Positions 44,189-54,820 of a stretch of DNA of 64,000 bases are shown piece by piece; the stretch's first letter is position 1, and each line of letters opens with the position of its first letter. A program made the translations under genes and the position numbers. Location: assembly GCF_027812955.1 (NCBI RefSeq), contig NZ_JAPYZV010000001.1, positions 186,001 through 250,000 on the forward strand, in the 5' to 3' direction. The notes beneath the pieces are model-generated. The model had not been told where the DNA came from and did not search any database. It saw only the letters and a list, made by a program, of their open reading frames with translations. The DNA is from Pedococcus sp. 5OH_020. Lineage in GTDB: Bacteria; Actinomycetota; Actinomycetes; Actinomycetales; Dermatophilaceae.

Positions 44189-44938
44189 ATGCGCCAGCCC
44201 TACCAGGGCCGCCACCGCCACCTGGCGGCCCAAGGCAGGACACCCTCCCGATCCTCCGGCCTCACCCGGGCCATCCGGCGTCCCGCGGTGACGTCCTGCC
44301 TCCTACTCGCAGTGCTGGCCACGACGGCTGCCGGCTACCAGGCCGCGGACCGGCGTCAGACCGGGGCCGCGGCCTATACCGTCAGCACCGAGGCGATCGC
44401 CCAGGCGAACGAGCTGGCGGATGCCCAGATCGAGGACACGGCGAGGCTCGCTGCCGCGCGGAGCGAGACGAACGCGACCTCCGCTGCCGTCCAGGAGAGG
44501 GACCGCGTGGCAGCCCAGGCCGCCGCGAAGGCCGCTGCTTCGGCTCGCCGGGAAGCTGCTGCCAAGGTGGCCCGCGACAAGGCGCGCAAGGCGCTCGAGG
44601 CCAAGAAGCTGGCTCTGCTCGCGAACGCCCAGAAGGACCCCCGCGCCGCAGCCCGCGCGCTGCTCGGTGACTTCGGCTACGGCGCTGGGCAGTGGGGCTG
44701 CCTGGACAACCTGTGGAACGGCGAGAGCGGCTGGCGCTGGAAGGCCGAGAACTCCTCCTCCGGCGCCTACGGCATCCCGCAGGCGCTGCCCGGCTCCAAG
44801 ATGGGCACGGTGGGTCCGGACTGGCGCACCAACCCCGCGACGCAGATCACGTGGGGACTGCAGTACATCAAGTCGTCGTACGGCACCCCCTGTGGCGCCT
44901 GGGCAGCCTGGCAGAGCCGCTCCCCCCACTGGTACTGA
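44189..44938 (+). CDS. Secreted coiled-coil protein with transglycosylase-like C-terminal domain
   Basis: 249 residues. Basic start, membrane/signal helix VTSCLLLAVLATTAAGY at about 34-50, then an Ala/Arg/Glu-rich coiled coil from about 65 to 140. The C-terminal ~85 residues are an SLT/Rpf-like lysozyme-fold domain: QWGCLDNLWNGESGWRWKAEN with the catalytic-type Glu, SSSGAYGIPQALPGSKM, and ITWGLQYIKSSYGTPCGAWAAWQ. It probably cuts or remodels peptidoglycan outside the cell. GGAGG precedes the ATG, immediately after the terminator hairpin, so expression is likely set by read-through. Confidence 0.85.
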   Translation: MRQPYQGRHRHLAAQGRTPSRSSGLTRAIRRPAVTSCLLLAVLATTAAGYQAADRRQTGAAAYTVSTEAIAQANELADAQIEDTARLAAARSETNATSAAVQERDRVAAQAAAKAAASARREAAAKVARDKARKALEAKKLALLANAQKDPRAAARALLGDFGYGAGQWGCLDNLWNGESGWRWKAENSSSGAYGIPQALPGSKMGTVGPDWRTNPATQITWGLQYIKSSYGTPCGAWAAWQSRSPHWY

Positions 44939-44990
44939 GCCCCACTGGTACTGAGCCCCACTGGTACTGAGCCCTCACTGGTATTGGGCA
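44923..44990 (+). repeat. 16-bp tandem repeats copying the 3' end of the transglycosylase gene
   Basis: CACTGGTACTGAGCCC begins at 44927, 44943 and 44959, with a degenerate copy at 44976. The first copy encodes the last His-Trp-Tyr-stop of the gene. The others lie after the stop and each repeats the same codons in shifted phase. No terminator hairpin is obvious here. Confidence 0.9.
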
Positions 44991-45071
44991 CGCCAGGGCA
45001 CTGGGCATGCCAGTCGCTCCTCGTGAGCACGCCAGTCGCGGCAGTGGGGCCGGGCTGACCGAGCCTGCCGT

Positions 45072-46499
45072 CTACGCCGGCGGGCGGGTCATCGCCAGCA
45101 CGTCGAGGGCCTCGTCGAGCTGGGCCTCGGTGAGCTGCCCGTTCTCGACGTGGCCCCGCTCCAGGACGATCTCGCGGATCGGTCGCCGCTCCTTGATGGA
45201 CTGCTTCACGACGGCCGCCGCCGCCTCGTAGCCGATGTACCGGTTGAGCGGGGTGACGATCGACGGTGACCCTTCCGCGAGCTCCCTGGCCCGCTCGTGG
45301 TCCGCCTCGATCCCGTCGACGCAACGGTCGGCCAGCAGGCTCGCCGTCCTCGCGAGCAGCCCGGTCGACTCGAGGATGTTCCGTGCCATCACGGGCAGCA
45401 TGACGTTGAGCTCGAACGCCCCTGACGCCCCCGCCATGGCGATGGCGGCGTCGTTGCCCACCACCTGGACGCACGCCATGAGCGTCGCCTCGGGGATGAC
45501 CGGGTTGACCTTGCCGGGCATGATGCTCGACCCGGGTTGCAGGTCCGGCAGCCGGATCTCGCCCAGACCGCTGCGCGGCCCGGAGGACATCCAGCGCAGG
45601 TCGTTGCAGATCTTCGTCAGGCTAACTGCGACCACGCGCAGGGCCCCGCTCAGCTCGACGACCGCGTCCTGCGCCGACTGGGCCTCGAAGTGGTCCTGTG
45701 CCTCGCGGAACTCCACGCCGGTCCGCTCGCTCACGCGGTCGATGACCGCGGCGGCGAAGCCGGGCGCGGCGTTGAGGCCGGTGCCTGCTGCGGTTCCGCC
45801 CAGGGGCAGCTCGGCAGTCGCCCGGGCGGCCGCGAGGACCCGCTCGCGGCCCAGCTCGACCTGGCGGGCATAGCCCCCGAACTCCTGTCCCAGCGTGACG
45901 GGGACGGCGTCCATGAGGTGGGTGCGACCGGCCTTCACGACGTCCGCGAACTCGCGCTCCTTGGCGCGAAGAGCGGTGGCGAGGTGGAGGAGGCTGGGAG
46001 CGAGGTCGCGGTGCGCGGCCAGTGTCGCTGCGATACGCAGGGCGCTCGGGAAGGTGTCGTTGCTGGACTGGCCTGCGTTGACGTGGTCGTTCGGGTGGAC
46101 GGCCTGCTGTGTAGACAGGTGCGCCAGGCGGGCCAGTACCTCGTTGACGTTCATGTTGGTCGACGTCCCTGAGCCGGTCTGGAAGACGTCGATGGGGAAC
46201 TGGTCGTCGTGCCGGCCGTCCGCGACCTCGCGCGCGGCAGCGGCGATAGCCTCGGCGAGGCCCGCATCCAGTACCTGCAGCTCCGCGTTGACCTCGGCGG
46301 CGGCTCCCTTGACGAGCGCCAGGGCGTGGATGACCCCGGGCGGCACCGGAACGCCCGAGATGGGGAAGTTGTCGACCGCCCGGGCGGTCTGGGCACCCCA
46401 CAGCGCATCGGCAGGCACCTCCACCTCGCCCATCGAGTCGTGCTCCGTGCGGGTGCTGGGTCGCGTGGTGGTCTCTTCTGCGTCGGTCTGAGGCGGCAT
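45072..46499 (-). CDS. fumC: Class II fumarate hydratase
   Basis: 475 residues. It hydrates fumarate to malate in the TCA cycle as a soluble tetramer. Motifs are [53 protein letters not shown] and the signature [16 protein letters not shown]. The first ~18 residues are an unconserved polar extension. It may be transcribed alone; coaA lies 35 bp upstream on the same strand, so a two-gene unit is possible. Confidence 0.95.
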   Translation of the reverse strand: MPPQTDAEETTTRPSTRTEHDSMGEVEVPADALWGAQTARAVDNFPISGVPVPPGVIHALALVKGAAAEVNAELQVLDAGLAEAIAAAAREVADGRHDDQFPIDVFQTGSGTSTNMNVNEVLARLAHLSTQQAVHPNDHVNAGQSSNDTFPSALRIAATLAAHRDLAPSLLHLATALRAKEREFADVVKAGRTHLMDAVPVTLGQEFGGYARQVELGRERVLAAARATAELPLGGTAAGTGLNAAPGFAAAVIDRVSERTGVEFREAQDHFEAQSAQDAVVELSGALRVVAVSLTKICNDLRWMSSGPRSGLGEIRLPDLQPGSSIMPGKVNPVIPEATLMACVQVVGNDAAIAMAGASGAFELNVMLPVMARNILESTGLLARTASLLADRCVDGIEADHERARELAEGSPSIVTPLNRYIGYEAAAAVVKQSIKERRPIREIVLERGHVENGQLTEAQLDEALDVLAMTRPPA

Positions 46500-46534
46500 A
46501 GGTCCATGATGCCCAACGACGTCGCCGCTTGCGT

Positions 46535-47506
46535 TCAGAGCTTGCGCAAGCGGATCCGCCGGACGCCGTGGTCCTTGCCCTTGGACAGCACGAGCGTGGC
46601 CCGGCTGCGGGTCGGCAGCACGTTCTCGCGGAGGTTCACCTCGTTGATCCGGGCCCAGATGTCGGCGGCCGTGGCGCGCGCCTCCTCGTCCGTCAGCGCG
46701 GCATACCGGTGGAAGTACGAGTCCGGGTCGGCGAACGCGGTCTCACGAAGGCGCAGGAACCGCTCGACATACCAGTGGCGGATGTCGTCGAGGTGGGCGT
46801 CCACGTAGACGGAGAAGTCGAAGAAGTCGCTGACCGCCATCCCCACCCGCCCTCCCTCCTGGACCCGCGGGGCCTGCAGGACGTTGAGCCCTTCGACGAT
46901 GAGCACGTCCGGCTGACGCACCACGGCCTGCTCCCCGGGAACGATGTCGTAGGTGAGGTGCGAGTAGACGGGCGCACACACCTCGGCCCTGCCGGCCTTC
47001 ACCTCTGCGACGAAACGCAGCAGCGCACGCCGGTTGTACGACTCCGGAAAGCCCTTGCGCTGCAACAGGTCCCGTCGCTCCAGCTCCGAGTTGGGCCACA
47101 GGAAGCCATCCGTCGTGACGAGCTCCACCCGAGGTGTGCCCGGCCATCGTGAGAGCAGCTCCTTCAGGACGCGCGCCGTCGTCGACTTGCCGACCGCCAC
47201 GGACCCCGCCACCCCGATGACGAACGGTGTCTTCGCGGGCCGCTCGCCGAGGAAGTCCCCGGTGATCCGGTGCAGCCCGGCCGTGGCGCCGACGTAGAAG
47301 TTGAGCAGCCGCGACAGGGGGAGGTACACCTGTTCCACCTCGGCGAGGTCGATCCGCTCGCCGAGCCCGCGCAACCGCGCCAGGTCGGAGGCGTTCAGGC
47401 TGAGCGGCTGGTTCTCGCGCAGCCGTGCCCATGCCTCGCGGTCGAGCTCGACGTACGGGGACGGGAGCGGGGCCTGGCTGCCTGCGGGATGGCTCACGGT
47501 CGCCAT
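46535..47506 (-). CDS. coaA: Type I pantothenate kinase
   Basis: 323 residues. It phosphorylates pantothenate, the first committed step of CoA synthesis. Walker A is [46 protein letters not shown] and [11 protein letters not shown] are family blocks. The ATG at 47506 precedes [17 protein letters not shown]; a nearby in-frame GTG is possible. It is divergent from glmS with only 58 bp between start codons, so the promoters must be compact or overlap. Confidence 0.94.
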   Translation of the reverse strand: MATVSHPAGSQAPLPSPYVELDREAWARLRENQPLSLNASDLARLRGLGERIDLAEVEQVYLPLSRLLNFYVGATAGLHRITGDFLGERPAKTPFVIGVAGSVAVGKSTTARVLKELLSRWPGTPRVELVTTDGFLWPNSELERRDLLQRKGFPESYNRRALLRFVAEVKAGRAEVCAPVYSHLTYDIVPGEQAVVRQPDVLIVEGLNVLQAPRVQEGGRVGMAVSDFFDFSVYVDAHLDDIRHWYVERFLRLRETAFADPDSYFHRYAALTDEEARATAADIWARINEVNLRENVLPTRSRATLVLSKGKDHGVRRIRLRKL

Positions 47507-47564
47507 TGTCGCCCACGGCCCGGGCGACCCCGTGCGGGCGGACCTGGCCGTTAGGCTGCTCCGC

Positions 47565-49424
47565 ATGTGCGGAATCGTGGGGTATGTGGGTCCGAAGGCG
47601 GACGGCAAGGCGCTGGACGTCGTGATGGAGGGCCTGGCGAGGCTGGAGTACCGGGGGTACGACTCGGCCGGTGTCGCGCTCGTCACCTCCGAGGGCGTCG
47701 CCAGCGAGAAGCGGGCGGGCAAGCTCGTCAACCTCCAGGGCGCCCTCGACGCCGACAGCCTGCCCGGAGCGACGACGGGCATCGGGCACACCCGCTGGGC
47801 GACGCACGGCGGCCCCACGGACGAGAACGCCCACCCGCACCGCGGCGGGGACGACGGCAAGCTGGCCCTCATCCACAACGGCATCATCGAGAACTTCCAC
47901 GCGCTCAAGAAGGCTCTGCTGGCCGACGGGGTCGCCTTCGAGAGCGAGACCGACACCGAGGTCGCGGCCCACCTGGTGGCCCGGGCGTACGAAGAGACGG
48001 GCGACCTGACCCGCGCCATGCAGAACGTCGTCAACCGGCTGGAGGGCGCCTTCACCCTCCTCGCCGTTCACGCTGACAGCCCCGGGGTCGTGGTCGGCGC
48101 GCGGCGTAACTCGCCGCTCGTGGTGGGCCTGGGCGACGGGGAGAACTTCCTCGGTTCCGACGTCGCGGCCTTCATCGGCCATACCCGTCAGGCCCTCGAG
48201 CTCGGTCAGGACCAGATCGTCACCATCACCGCCGACTCCCACGAGGTCATCAACTTCGACGGCACCGTGGCCCAGGGCAAGCGCTACGAGGTGACCTGGG
48301 ACGCTGCGGCGGCCGAGAAGGGCGGCTACGCCACCTTCATGGAGAAGGAGATCCACGAGCAGCCGCACGCCGTCGGCGACACGCTGCTCGGCCGGACCGA
48401 CATCGAGGGGCGGCTCGTGCTCGACGACATGTCGATCAACGAGGACCAGCTGCGCGGGGTGGAGCGGATCATCATCGTGGCGTGCGGCACGGCGGCGTAC
48501 GCGGGGATGGTCGCGAAGTATGCGATCGAGCACTGGACCCGCATCCCGGTCGAGGTGGCCCTCGCGCACGAGTTCCGGTACTCCGACCCGATCGCGACGG
48601 ACGGCACGCTGGTGGTCAGCATCAGCCAGTCGGGCGAGACGATGGACACCCTCATGGCCGTCAAGCACGCCCACGAGCTGGGGGCCCTGACGCTGTCCAT
48701 CTGCAACACGCACGGCTCGACCATCCCGCGCGAGTCCGACGCGGTCCTGTACACCCACGCAGGCCCGGAGATCGCCGTCGCGTCCACCAAGGCGTTCCTG
48801 GCCCAGATCACCGCCTGCTACGTCCTCGGGCTCTACCTGGCCCAGCTGCGCGGCGGGACGTTCGCCGACGACGCACAGGCCGTCATGAAGGAGCTGCACG
48901 AGATCCCCGCCAAGCTCGAGGAGCTCCTCGGACGGATGGACCGGGTCAAGGAGGTCGCCCGCTTCATGGCGGACACCCGGTCCGTGCTCTTCCTCGGTCG
49001 CAACGTCGGCTACCCGGTGGCGATGGAGGGGGCGCTCAAGCTCAAGGAGCTGGCCTACATCCACGCCGAGGGTTTCGCGGCGGGTGAGCTGAAACACGGC
49101 CCGATCGCCCTGATCGAGGCCGGACAGCCGGTGTTCATCGTCGTCCCGGGTCCCGGCACCCCGCACGACCTGCACAAGAAGGTCGTCTCGAACATCCAGG
49201 AGATCCGCGCCCGTGGGGCGCGGACCCTGGTCGTCGCCGAGGAGGGCGACGAGGACGTCCTCCCGTTCGCCGACGAGGTCATCCGGGTGCCTTCGACCTC
49301 GCCGCTGCTCGCGCCGCTGCTGACGGTGGTCCCCCTCCAGATCTTCGCCCTGCACCTGTCCACCGCGAAGGGGCTGGACGTCGACCAGCCGAGGAACCTC
49401 GCCAAGTCGGTCACGGTCGAGTAG
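47565..49424 (+). CDS. glmS: Glutamine-fructose-6-phosphate aminotransferase (isomerizing)
   Basis: 619 residues. It makes glucosamine-6-phosphate for peptidoglycan. MCGIVGYVG gives the N-terminal nucleophile Cys2. The class II amidotransferase half has GHTRWATHG. The two SIS domains carry [21 protein letters not shown] and the end [17 protein letters not shown] -10-like TAGGCT lies about 7 bp before the ATG, so the mRNA may be nearly leaderless. acpS follows after 6 bp. No glmS ribozyme is visible and there is no room for one. Confidence 0.96.
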   Translation: MCGIVGYVGPKADGKALDVVMEGLARLEYRGYDSAGVALVTSEGVASEKRAGKLVNLQGALDADSLPGATTGIGHTRWATHGGPTDENAHPHRGGDDGKLALIHNGIIENFHALKKALLADGVAFESETDTEVAAHLVARAYEETGDLTRAMQNVVNRLEGAFTLLAVHADSPGVVVGARRNSPLVVGLGDGENFLGSDVAAFIGHTRQALELGQDQIVTITADSHEVINFDGTVAQGKRYEVTWDAAAAEKGGYATFMEKEIHEQPHAVGDTLLGRTDIEGRLVLDDMSINEDQLRGVERIIIVACGTAAYAGMVAKYAIEHWTRIPVEVALAHEFRYSDPIATDGTLVVSISQSGETMDTLMAVKHAHELGALTLSICNTHGSTIPRESDAVLYTHAGPEIAVASTKAFLAQITACYVLGLYLAQLRGGTFADDAQAVMKELHEIPAKLEELLGRMDRVKEVARFMADTRSVLFLGRNVGYPVAMEGALKLKELAYIHAEGFAAGELKHGPIALIEAGQPVFIVVPGPGTPHDLHKKVVSNIQEIRARGARTLVVAEEGDEDVLPFADEVIRVPSTSPLLAPLLTVVPLQIFALHLSTAKGLDVDQPRNLAKSVTVE

Positions 49425-49430
49425 GCCGGT

Positions 49431-49781
49431 GTGATCGTCGGAGTGGGCATCGACGTCGTCGATGTCGAGCGGTTCGGGGAGACGCTTCAGCGCACCCCGG
49501 CGCTCCTCGACCGGCTGTTCACCGACGAGGAGCGCATCCTGCCGCTCAACTCCCTCGCCGCCCGCTTCGCCGCCAAGGAGGCGCTGGCCAAGGCGCTCGG
49601 CGCGCCGGTCGGGCTGCAGTGGCAGGACGCCACGGTCCGGCGCGGCGACGACGGTCGCCCACACCTGCACGTCATGGGCACGGTGCAGGCTCGTGCCGAA
49701 GCGCTGGGCGTCCGGGCCATGCACATCTCCCTCTCCCATGACGCCGGAATCGCGTCCGCCGTCGTCATCGCAGAGGGGTGA
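49431..49781 (+). CDS. acpS: Holo-[acyl-carrier-protein] synthase
   Basis: 116 residues. It transfers 4'-phosphopantetheine from CoA to acyl carrier protein. [12 protein letters not shown] holds the metal-binding Asp and [13 protein letters not shown] the second signature with the catalytic Glu; [14 protein letters not shown] closes it. GTG start six bases after glmS; the nnr gene follows within four bases. The order glmS-acpS-nnr-alr-tsaE is the usual one in actinobacteria. Confidence 0.95.
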   Translation: MIVGVGIDVVDVERFGETLQRTPALLDRLFTDEERILPLNSLAARFAAKEALAKALGAPVGLQWQDATVRRGDDGRPHLHVMGTVQARAEALGVRAMHISLSHDAGIASAVVIAEG

Positions 49782-49784
49782 GGG

Positions 49785-51242
49785 GTGCTCCGCGCCTACT
49801 CGGCCGAAAGGGTGCGGGCGGCCGAGGCGTCGCTCATGGCGACCCTGCCCGACGGTGAGCTGATGGCTCGGGCGGCGACCGGGCTGGCCGAGGTGTGCCG
49901 CGCCCGCCTCGCCGAGCGTGGCGGCGCACGAGTGGTCGCGCTGGTCGGCCCGGGCAACAACGGAGCCGACGCCTTGTATGCCGTGGCCGCGCTGGCCGGG
50001 TCGGGCTTCCACTGTGTCGCCGTGACGGGTGACTGGCCGGTCCACGACGGTGCGGTGCAGGCCGCCAGGACGGCCGGCGTGGTCCTCAGCGTGCCGGCGC
50101 ACGACCAGGCTGCGGCGATCGTGGACGCCGACCTCGTGGTCGACGGGGTGCTGGGGATCGGCGGCCGGCCGGGCCTGCCCGCCGAGGCGGTGGCATGGGT
50201 CGACGCCATCCCGGCCTCCGCGTACGTCGTCGCCGTGGACCTGCCCTCCGGCCACGACCCCGGCGGCGAACAGGCCTCCGGCTCGGGCGTCTTCGCCGAC
50301 GAGACGGTGACGTTCGGGGTCGCCAAGCCGGTCCACGTGCTTCCGGCCACCGAGGTCGCCGTGGGACGCCTGACGGTCGTGGACATCGGGCTCCGGCTCG
50401 AGGGACCTGCCGACGTGGAGCGGCTCAAGCACGACGACGTGGCGAGGTGGTGGCCCGTTCCCCGCTCGACGGACGACAAGTACTCCCGGGGGGTGCTCGG
50501 CATGGTGGCCGGGGGAGAGGCCTACACCGGGGCGCCGCTGCTGGCGTGCACCGCAGCGGTGGAGGCGGGCGTGGGGATGCTCCGGTATGTCGGCCCGCCG
50601 AGCCCCACCGCGCTCGTGCGCTCCAGCGTCCCCGAGGCCGTCATAGGGCCCGGCCGGGTCCAGGCCTGGGTCCTGGGACCGGGACTGGACACCGAGGCCG
50701 GCGCAGCGGGCGGCTCCGAGCAGCTCCAGGTGGCTCGCCAGGCGCTCGAGTCCGACCTTCCGGTGCTCGTGGACGCCGGTGGGCTCGACCTCGTCGACGG
50801 CTCCCGCCCCGGCGCGACCCTGCTCACGCCGCACGCAGGCGAGCTGGCCCGGCTGCTCACCCGTCTGACCGGTCGGCGGGTGGGCCGGGACGAGGTCGAG
50901 GGCTCGCCCCTGCGCCACGCCCGCCAGGCGGCGGAGCTGACCGGCGCCACGGTCCTCCTCAAGGGCGCGACGACCCTCGTCGTCCCTCCGTCCGCGTCGG
51001 AGCTGCCGGTGCGCTCGCAGAACGACGCGCCCCCCTGGCTGGCGACCGCCGGAGCCGGTGACGTCCTCGCCGGACTGTGCGGGGCCCTGCTGGCTGCGGG
51101 CCTGGCCCCCCTGGACGCCGGGAGCCTCGGCGCCCTGGTGCACGGGGTGGCGGCGGACCGCGCCAACCCCGGGGGTCCGGTGCGCGCGCTCGCCGTGGCA
51201 CACGCCATACCGAGCACTGTCGCCCAGCTGCTGACCAGGTGA
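49785..51242 (+). CDS. nnr: Bifunctional NAD(P)H-hydrate epimerase / ADP-dependent dehydratase
   Basis: 485 residues. The N-terminal YjeF_N epimerase domain (1-215) has LVGPGNNGADALYAVAALA and VDLPSGHDPG. The C-terminal ribokinase-like dehydratase (about 225-485) has DKYSRGVLGMVAGGEAYTGA, LTPHAGELARLL, LLKGATTLV and the ATP-site ATAGAGDVLAGLCGAL. Together they repair damaged hydrated NADH and NADPH. The GTG at 49785 is four bases after the acpS stop. Confidence 0.94.
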   Translation: MLRAYSAERVRAAEASLMATLPDGELMARAATGLAEVCRARLAERGGARVVALVGPGNNGADALYAVAALAGSGFHCVAVTGDWPVHDGAVQAARTAGVVLSVPAHDQAAAIVDADLVVDGVLGIGGRPGLPAEAVAWVDAIPASAYVVAVDLPSGHDPGGEQASGSGVFADETVTFGVAKPVHVLPATEVAVGRLTVVDIGLRLEGPADVERLKHDDVARWWPVPRSTDDKYSRGVLGMVAGGEAYTGAPLLACTAAVEAGVGMLRYVGPPSPTALVRSSVPEAVIGPGRVQAWVLGPGLDTEAGAAGGSEQLQVARQALESDLPVLVDAGGLDLVDGSRPGATLLTPHAGELARLLTRLTGRRVGRDEVEGSPLRHARQAAELTGATVLLKGATTLVVPPSASELPVRSQNDAPPWLATAGAGDVLAGLCGALLAAGLAPLDAGSLGALVHGVAADRANPGGPVRALAVAHAIPSTVAQLLTR

Positions 51243-51347
51243 CCGCGCCCAGCATCGGCATGCCGGCACGGTCGTCGGCACGGTCGTCGAGCCGGCGAGG
51301 ACGGGCCGACGTCCGCCTCGGGGCCCGTTCTGACAGACTGGACAGCG

Positions 51348-52529
51348 ATGAGCACACACCCTCTGACCACGGTATTCGCCCCGGCTCCGCCGGGGCTTCC
51401 CGCGTGTGCCCAGGTGGACCTGCAGGCAGTCAGCGACAACGTGCGAGCCTTGAAGGAGCGAGCCGGGGCCGCTGAGGTCATGGCCGTCGTGAAGGCGGAC
51501 GCGTACGGGCACGGCCTGCTGCCCAGTGCCCGCGCGGCGCTGCGGGGCGGCGCCACCTGGCTCGGCGTGGCCCAGCTCGCGGAGGCCCTCCAGCTGCGTG
51601 CGGCGGGCGTGACCGCGCCCGTGCTGAGCTGGCTCCACGTCCCCGGGCAGGACTTCACCGCCGCAGTGGAGGCGGACGTCGACGTCGGCGTGTCGACCCT
51701 CTGGTCGCTGGCCCAGGTGCGCGAGGCTGCATCGGCGACCGGACGGACCGCTCGCGTGCACCTCAAGGTCGACACCGGGCTCGGGCGGAACGGCGCCTGG
51801 GACCCGGAGCTGGACGAGATCCTCACGGAGTCCGCACGGTTGCAGGCCGAGCACGCCCTCGAGGTCGTGGGGATCTTCTCGCACTTCGCGTACGCCGACG
51901 CGCCGGGGCATCCCACCGTCGAGGCGCAGCAGCAGCGGTTCGAGGGGGTCGTGGCCCAGGCCCGCAAGGCGGGGCTGGACCCTGCCGTCCGTCACCTGGC
52001 CAACTCCGCGGCCACCCTCACGAACCCCTCCGCGCACTACGACCTCGTGCGCCCCGGGGTTTCGGTCTACGGGCTGTCGCCCGTCCCGGACCTCGGCGCC
52101 CCGGAGGACTTCGGACTCCGGGAGGCGATGCGGCTCGTGGCCCGGCTGTCCAGCGTCAAGGACTGTCCCGCAGGCCAGGGAGTGTCGTACGGGCACGCCT
52201 ACACGACGACCGCCCAGACCCGGCTCGGGCTGGTGCCGATGGGGTACTCCGACGGCGTGCCGCGGCATGCGTCCGGCGTCGGGCCGGTCCAGGTGGCCGG
52301 CCGCCGGTACGCCGTCGCGGGACGGGTCTGCATGGACCAGTTCGTCCTCGACCTCGGCGCGGACAGCAGCGCCACCGCGGGCGACGAGGCAGTGCTGTTC
52401 GGCGTCGGTGCGGCCGGGGAGCCGACCGCCCAGGACTGGGCCGAGGCCGTCGGCACCATCAACTACGAGATCGTGACCCGGGTGGGCGCCCGCGTGCCGC
52501 GGCAGTATCTCGGAGAGGACCTCGGGTGA
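51348..52529 (+). CDS. alr: Alanine racemase
   Basis: 393-residue PLP enzyme that makes D-alanine for peptidoglycan. The PLP lysine is K49 in VVKADAYGHG, and the second catalytic residue is Y281 in VSYGHAYTT. GYSDGVPRHASG and GRVCMDQFVLDLG are C-terminal family blocks. A spacer of 105 bp separates it from nnr. It ends in a GTGA overlap with the hydrolase gene. Confidence 0.95.
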   Translation: MSTHPLTTVFAPAPPGLPACAQVDLQAVSDNVRALKERAGAAEVMAVVKADAYGHGLLPSARAALRGGATWLGVAQLAEALQLRAAGVTAPVLSWLHVPGQDFTAAVEADVDVGVSTLWSLAQVREAASATGRTARVHLKVDTGLGRNGAWDPELDEILTESARLQAEHALEVVGIFSHFAYADAPGHPTVEAQQQRFEGVVAQARKAGLDPAVRHLANSAATLTNPSAHYDLVRPGVSVYGLSPVPDLGAPEDFGLREAMRLVARLSSVKDCPAGQGVSYGHAYTTTAQTRLGLVPMGYSDGVPRHASGVGPVQVAGRRYAVAGRVCMDQFVLDLGADSSATAGDEAVLFGVGAAGEPTAQDWAEAVGTINYEIVTRVGARVPRQYLGEDLG

Positions 52530-53701
52530 GGCCCACGGGACGCGGCCTGGCCGGGCTCGGGATCGGCCTCGCGGCCGCGGGGGCCGCCACCGCGGTCGGG
52601 GTGGCGGCCGACCGGGTCAACCGCGACCGCATCGCCCGGTACGCGGTCCTGGCGCCCGAGGGCGCGTACGCGCACAGCGCCGACAAGGAGCTCGCCGTCC
52701 TGGCGGACGACGGGATCCCGCTGCACGTCGAGATCGACGAGCCCGACCCGCAGCAGGCCGCGACAGGCAGGCCCACGGTGGTGTTCTCGCACGGCTACAC
52801 GTTGAGTCTCAAGAGCTGGGTCCTGCAGCGCAAGGCGCTAACCGCCGCGGGATACCGGGTCGTCCTCTGGGACCAGCGCAGCCACGGCCGGTCGGAGAAG
52901 GCGCCTGCGGAGTCCTGCACGCTCGACCAGCTGGGCCGAGACCTGCACCAGGTGCTTCAGGAGGCGGTCCCGGACGGACCGCTCGTGCTCGTCGGCCATT
53001 CCATGGGTGGTATGACGGTCATGGCCATGGCGCAGCAGTTCCCCGAGGTGGTGCGGGACCGCGTCGTCGCAGTGGCCTTCGTGGCGACCAGTGCCGGTGG
53101 CGAGAACATGGTCACGCTGGGCTTCGGCCAGTTCATCGGCCGGCTCCTGGGACGGATCGGCCCGCGGTTCCTCGCCAGACTCGGGGCCCGCCAGCAGCTG
53201 CTCGGCACCGTCCGGCGGTTCGGTCGGGACGTCGAGGACCTCATCGTCGACCACTACAGCTTCGCCTCGCCGGTCTCTCAGACGACGGTCCGGTACACCG
53301 GCGACATGATCTTCGGGACGCCGCTGCAGGTCATGGCTGACTTCCTCCCGTCGATCAACATGCATGACAAGAGGGCCGCGCTGGAGGCGTTCCACGGCGT
53401 GGAGACGTTGGTGCTCAACGGGATGCAGGACCTGTTGACGCCGCCCAGCCACTCCGAGGCGATCGTCCGGCTGGTCCCCGGTGCGGAGCACGTCGTCGTG
53501 GAGGACGCCGGACACATCATCATGCTGGAGCACCCTGACGTCGTGACCGAGCAGCTCGTCCAGCTCGTGGAGCGGGGGATGCGCGCCGCGGGCGAAGGGA
53601 TCGAGGTCGAGGCCAAGCCCCGGGTGCGCCGGACGGTCACCGACCTTGCCAAGCGCCGCCGCGTCGCCAGCGCTCGCCGGCAGGGCAGGCGTGGTGCCTG
53701 A
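52526..53701 (+). CDS. Alpha/beta hydrolase with N-terminal membrane-like segment
   Basis: 391 residues. The start LAGLGIGLAAAGAATAVGVAAD is a hydrophobic Gly/Ala segment, perhaps an anchor. The hydrolase fold follows: VVFSHGYTLSLKSWVLQ (oxyanion), LWDQRSHGRSE, the nucleophile elbow GHSMGG with S159, MQDLLTPPSH with the likely acid, and EDAGHIIMLEHP with the catalytic His. The C-terminus is strongly basic (KRRRVASARRQGRRG). Substrate unknown. Its genes sit between alr and tsaE in many actinobacteria. Start overlaps alr by four bases. Confidence 0.86.
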   Translation: MRPTGRGLAGLGIGLAAAGAATAVGVAADRVNRDRIARYAVLAPEGAYAHSADKELAVLADDGIPLHVEIDEPDPQQAATGRPTVVFSHGYTLSLKSWVLQRKALTAAGYRVVLWDQRSHGRSEKAPAESCTLDQLGRDLHQVLQEAVPDGPLVLVGHSMGGMTVMAMAQQFPEVVRDRVVAVAFVATSAGGENMVTLGFGQFIGRLLGRIGPRFLARLGARQQLLGTVRRFGRDVEDLIVDHYSFASPVSQTTVRYTGDMIFGTPLQVMADFLPSINMHDKRAALEAFHGVETLVLNGMQDLLTPPSHSEAIVRLVPGAEHVVVEDAGHIIMLEHPDVVTEQLVQLVERGMRAAGEGIEVEAKPRVRRTVTDLAKRRRVASARRQGRRGA

Positions 53702-54164
53702 GCTGCTCGGCCCGCCGCTGGCCACCCCTGAGGAGACGAGGGCCTGGGGCGCCAGGCTCGGCCGGCTGCTCCACGCCGGCGACCTGGTCCTGCTGACCGG
53801 GGGACTCGGCGCGGGCAAGACCACCTTGACGCAGGGCATCGCCGAGGGACTGCGGGTGCGCGGTCCGGTGACCTCCCCGACCTTCGTCATCGCCAGGATC
53901 CATCCGTCCCTGGTCGACGGGCCGCCGCTGGTCCACGTCGACGCGTACCGGCTCGGCGGGCTGGCCGAGCTCGACGACCTCGACCTCGACACCTCCCTGA
54001 CGGACTCGGTGACGGTGGTGGAGTGGGGGCACGGCCTGGTGGAGGACCTCACCGAGGACCGGGTGGAGGTCACGCTCACCGGCGAGGAGGTCCGGCAGGC
54101 CACCGTGGCGGCGTGGGGGGAGCGCTGGGACGGCGCCCCGCTCGACGGGCTGGGGGTGCCGTGA
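53691..54164 (+). CDS. tsaE: tRNA threonylcarbamoyladenosine synthesis ATPase TsaE
   Basis: 157 residues. It is a P-loop ATPase that works with TsaB and TsaD to make t6A37 in ANN-decoding tRNAs. Walker A is LTGGLGAGKTTLTQGIAEGL; TSPTFVIARIH and VHVDAYRLGGLAELDDLDLD are family blocks, and VTVVEWGHGL follows. Two in-frame GTG codons (53691, 53694) are possible starts inside the end of the hydrolase gene. The stop TGA shares a base with the tsaB ATG. Confidence 0.93.
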   Translation: MVPELLGPPLATPEETRAWGARLGRLLHAGDLVLLTGGLGAGKTTLTQGIAEGLRVRGPVTSPTFVIARIHPSLVDGPPLVHVDAYRLGGLAELDDLDLDTSLTDSVTVVEWGHGLVEDLTEDRVEVTLTGEEVRQATVAAWGERWDGAPLDGLGVP

Positions 54165-54820
54165 TGCTGGTGCTCGCCATCGACACCTCCACCAGTGCCA
54201 TCTCGGTGGCGCTGCGCGGGGACGACGTCCAGGAGAGCGCCACGGTCCTGGACGCCCGTGGCCATACCGAGCACCTCGCCCCACTGGTCCGCCGCTGCCT
54301 GGACTCCGCGGCCCGTGAGCCCGGCGACGTGACCGACGTCGTGGTGGGGACCGGGCCCGGGCCGTTCACCGGGCTGCGCGTCGGCATCGTCACCGGGCTC
54401 GTCTTCGCTCACGCCCGCGGTATCCCGGTCCACGGTGTATGCAGCCTGGACGCGCTGGCCGTCGACGCGGCGGCGGAGGTGGGGGACGAGGAGCTGGTCG
54501 TGGCCACTGACGCGCGGCGCAGGGAGGTCTACTGGGCGCGGTACGCGGCTCACGGCGGCCGAGTGCGGCGGCTCAGCGACCCCGCGGTCGACCGTCCGCG
54601 GGAGCTGCCTGAGCCCCTTCTGGGACTGCCCACCGCCGGACGCGGACCGTTGCTCTTCCCCGAGCTGTTCGCCCGACCTCTGCCGGTCCACGACGTCCGC
54701 GCGTCCACGCTCGCCGAGCTTGCAGTCGAGCGCCTGCGGGCGGGGGTCGCGATGCCGGTCGAGCCGCTGTACCTGCGACGGCCGGACGCGCTCACGACCG
54801 CAGAACGGGCTACGCCATGA
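54164..54820 (+). CDS. tsaB: tRNA threonylcarbamoyladenosine synthesis protein TsaB
   Basis: 218 residues of the ASKHA fold. [16 protein letters not shown] is the first strand motif, then [10 protein letters not shown] and [20 protein letters not shown], the TsaB signature. [13 protein letters not shown] follows. TsaB is the scaffold partner of TsaD. It overlaps tsaE by one base and rimI by four. Confidence 0.94.
   Translation: MLVLAIDTSTSAISVALRGDDVQESATVLDARGHTEHLAPLVRRCLDSAAREPGDVTDVVVGTGPGPFTGLRVGIVTGLVFAHARGIPVHGVCSLDALAVDAAAEVGDEELVVATDARRREVYWARYAAHGGRVRRLSDPAVDRPRELPEPLLGLPTAGRGPLLFPELFARPLPVHDVRASTLAELAVERLRAGVAMPVEPLYLRRPDALTTAERATP

Noticed and set aside
46743-52268. 1841-codon minus-strand frame across glmS, acpS, nnr and alr
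   Set aside because: Antisense shadow caused by high GC at third positions; its text is His/Arg/Asp-rich with no domains, and well-defined genes lie on the other strand.
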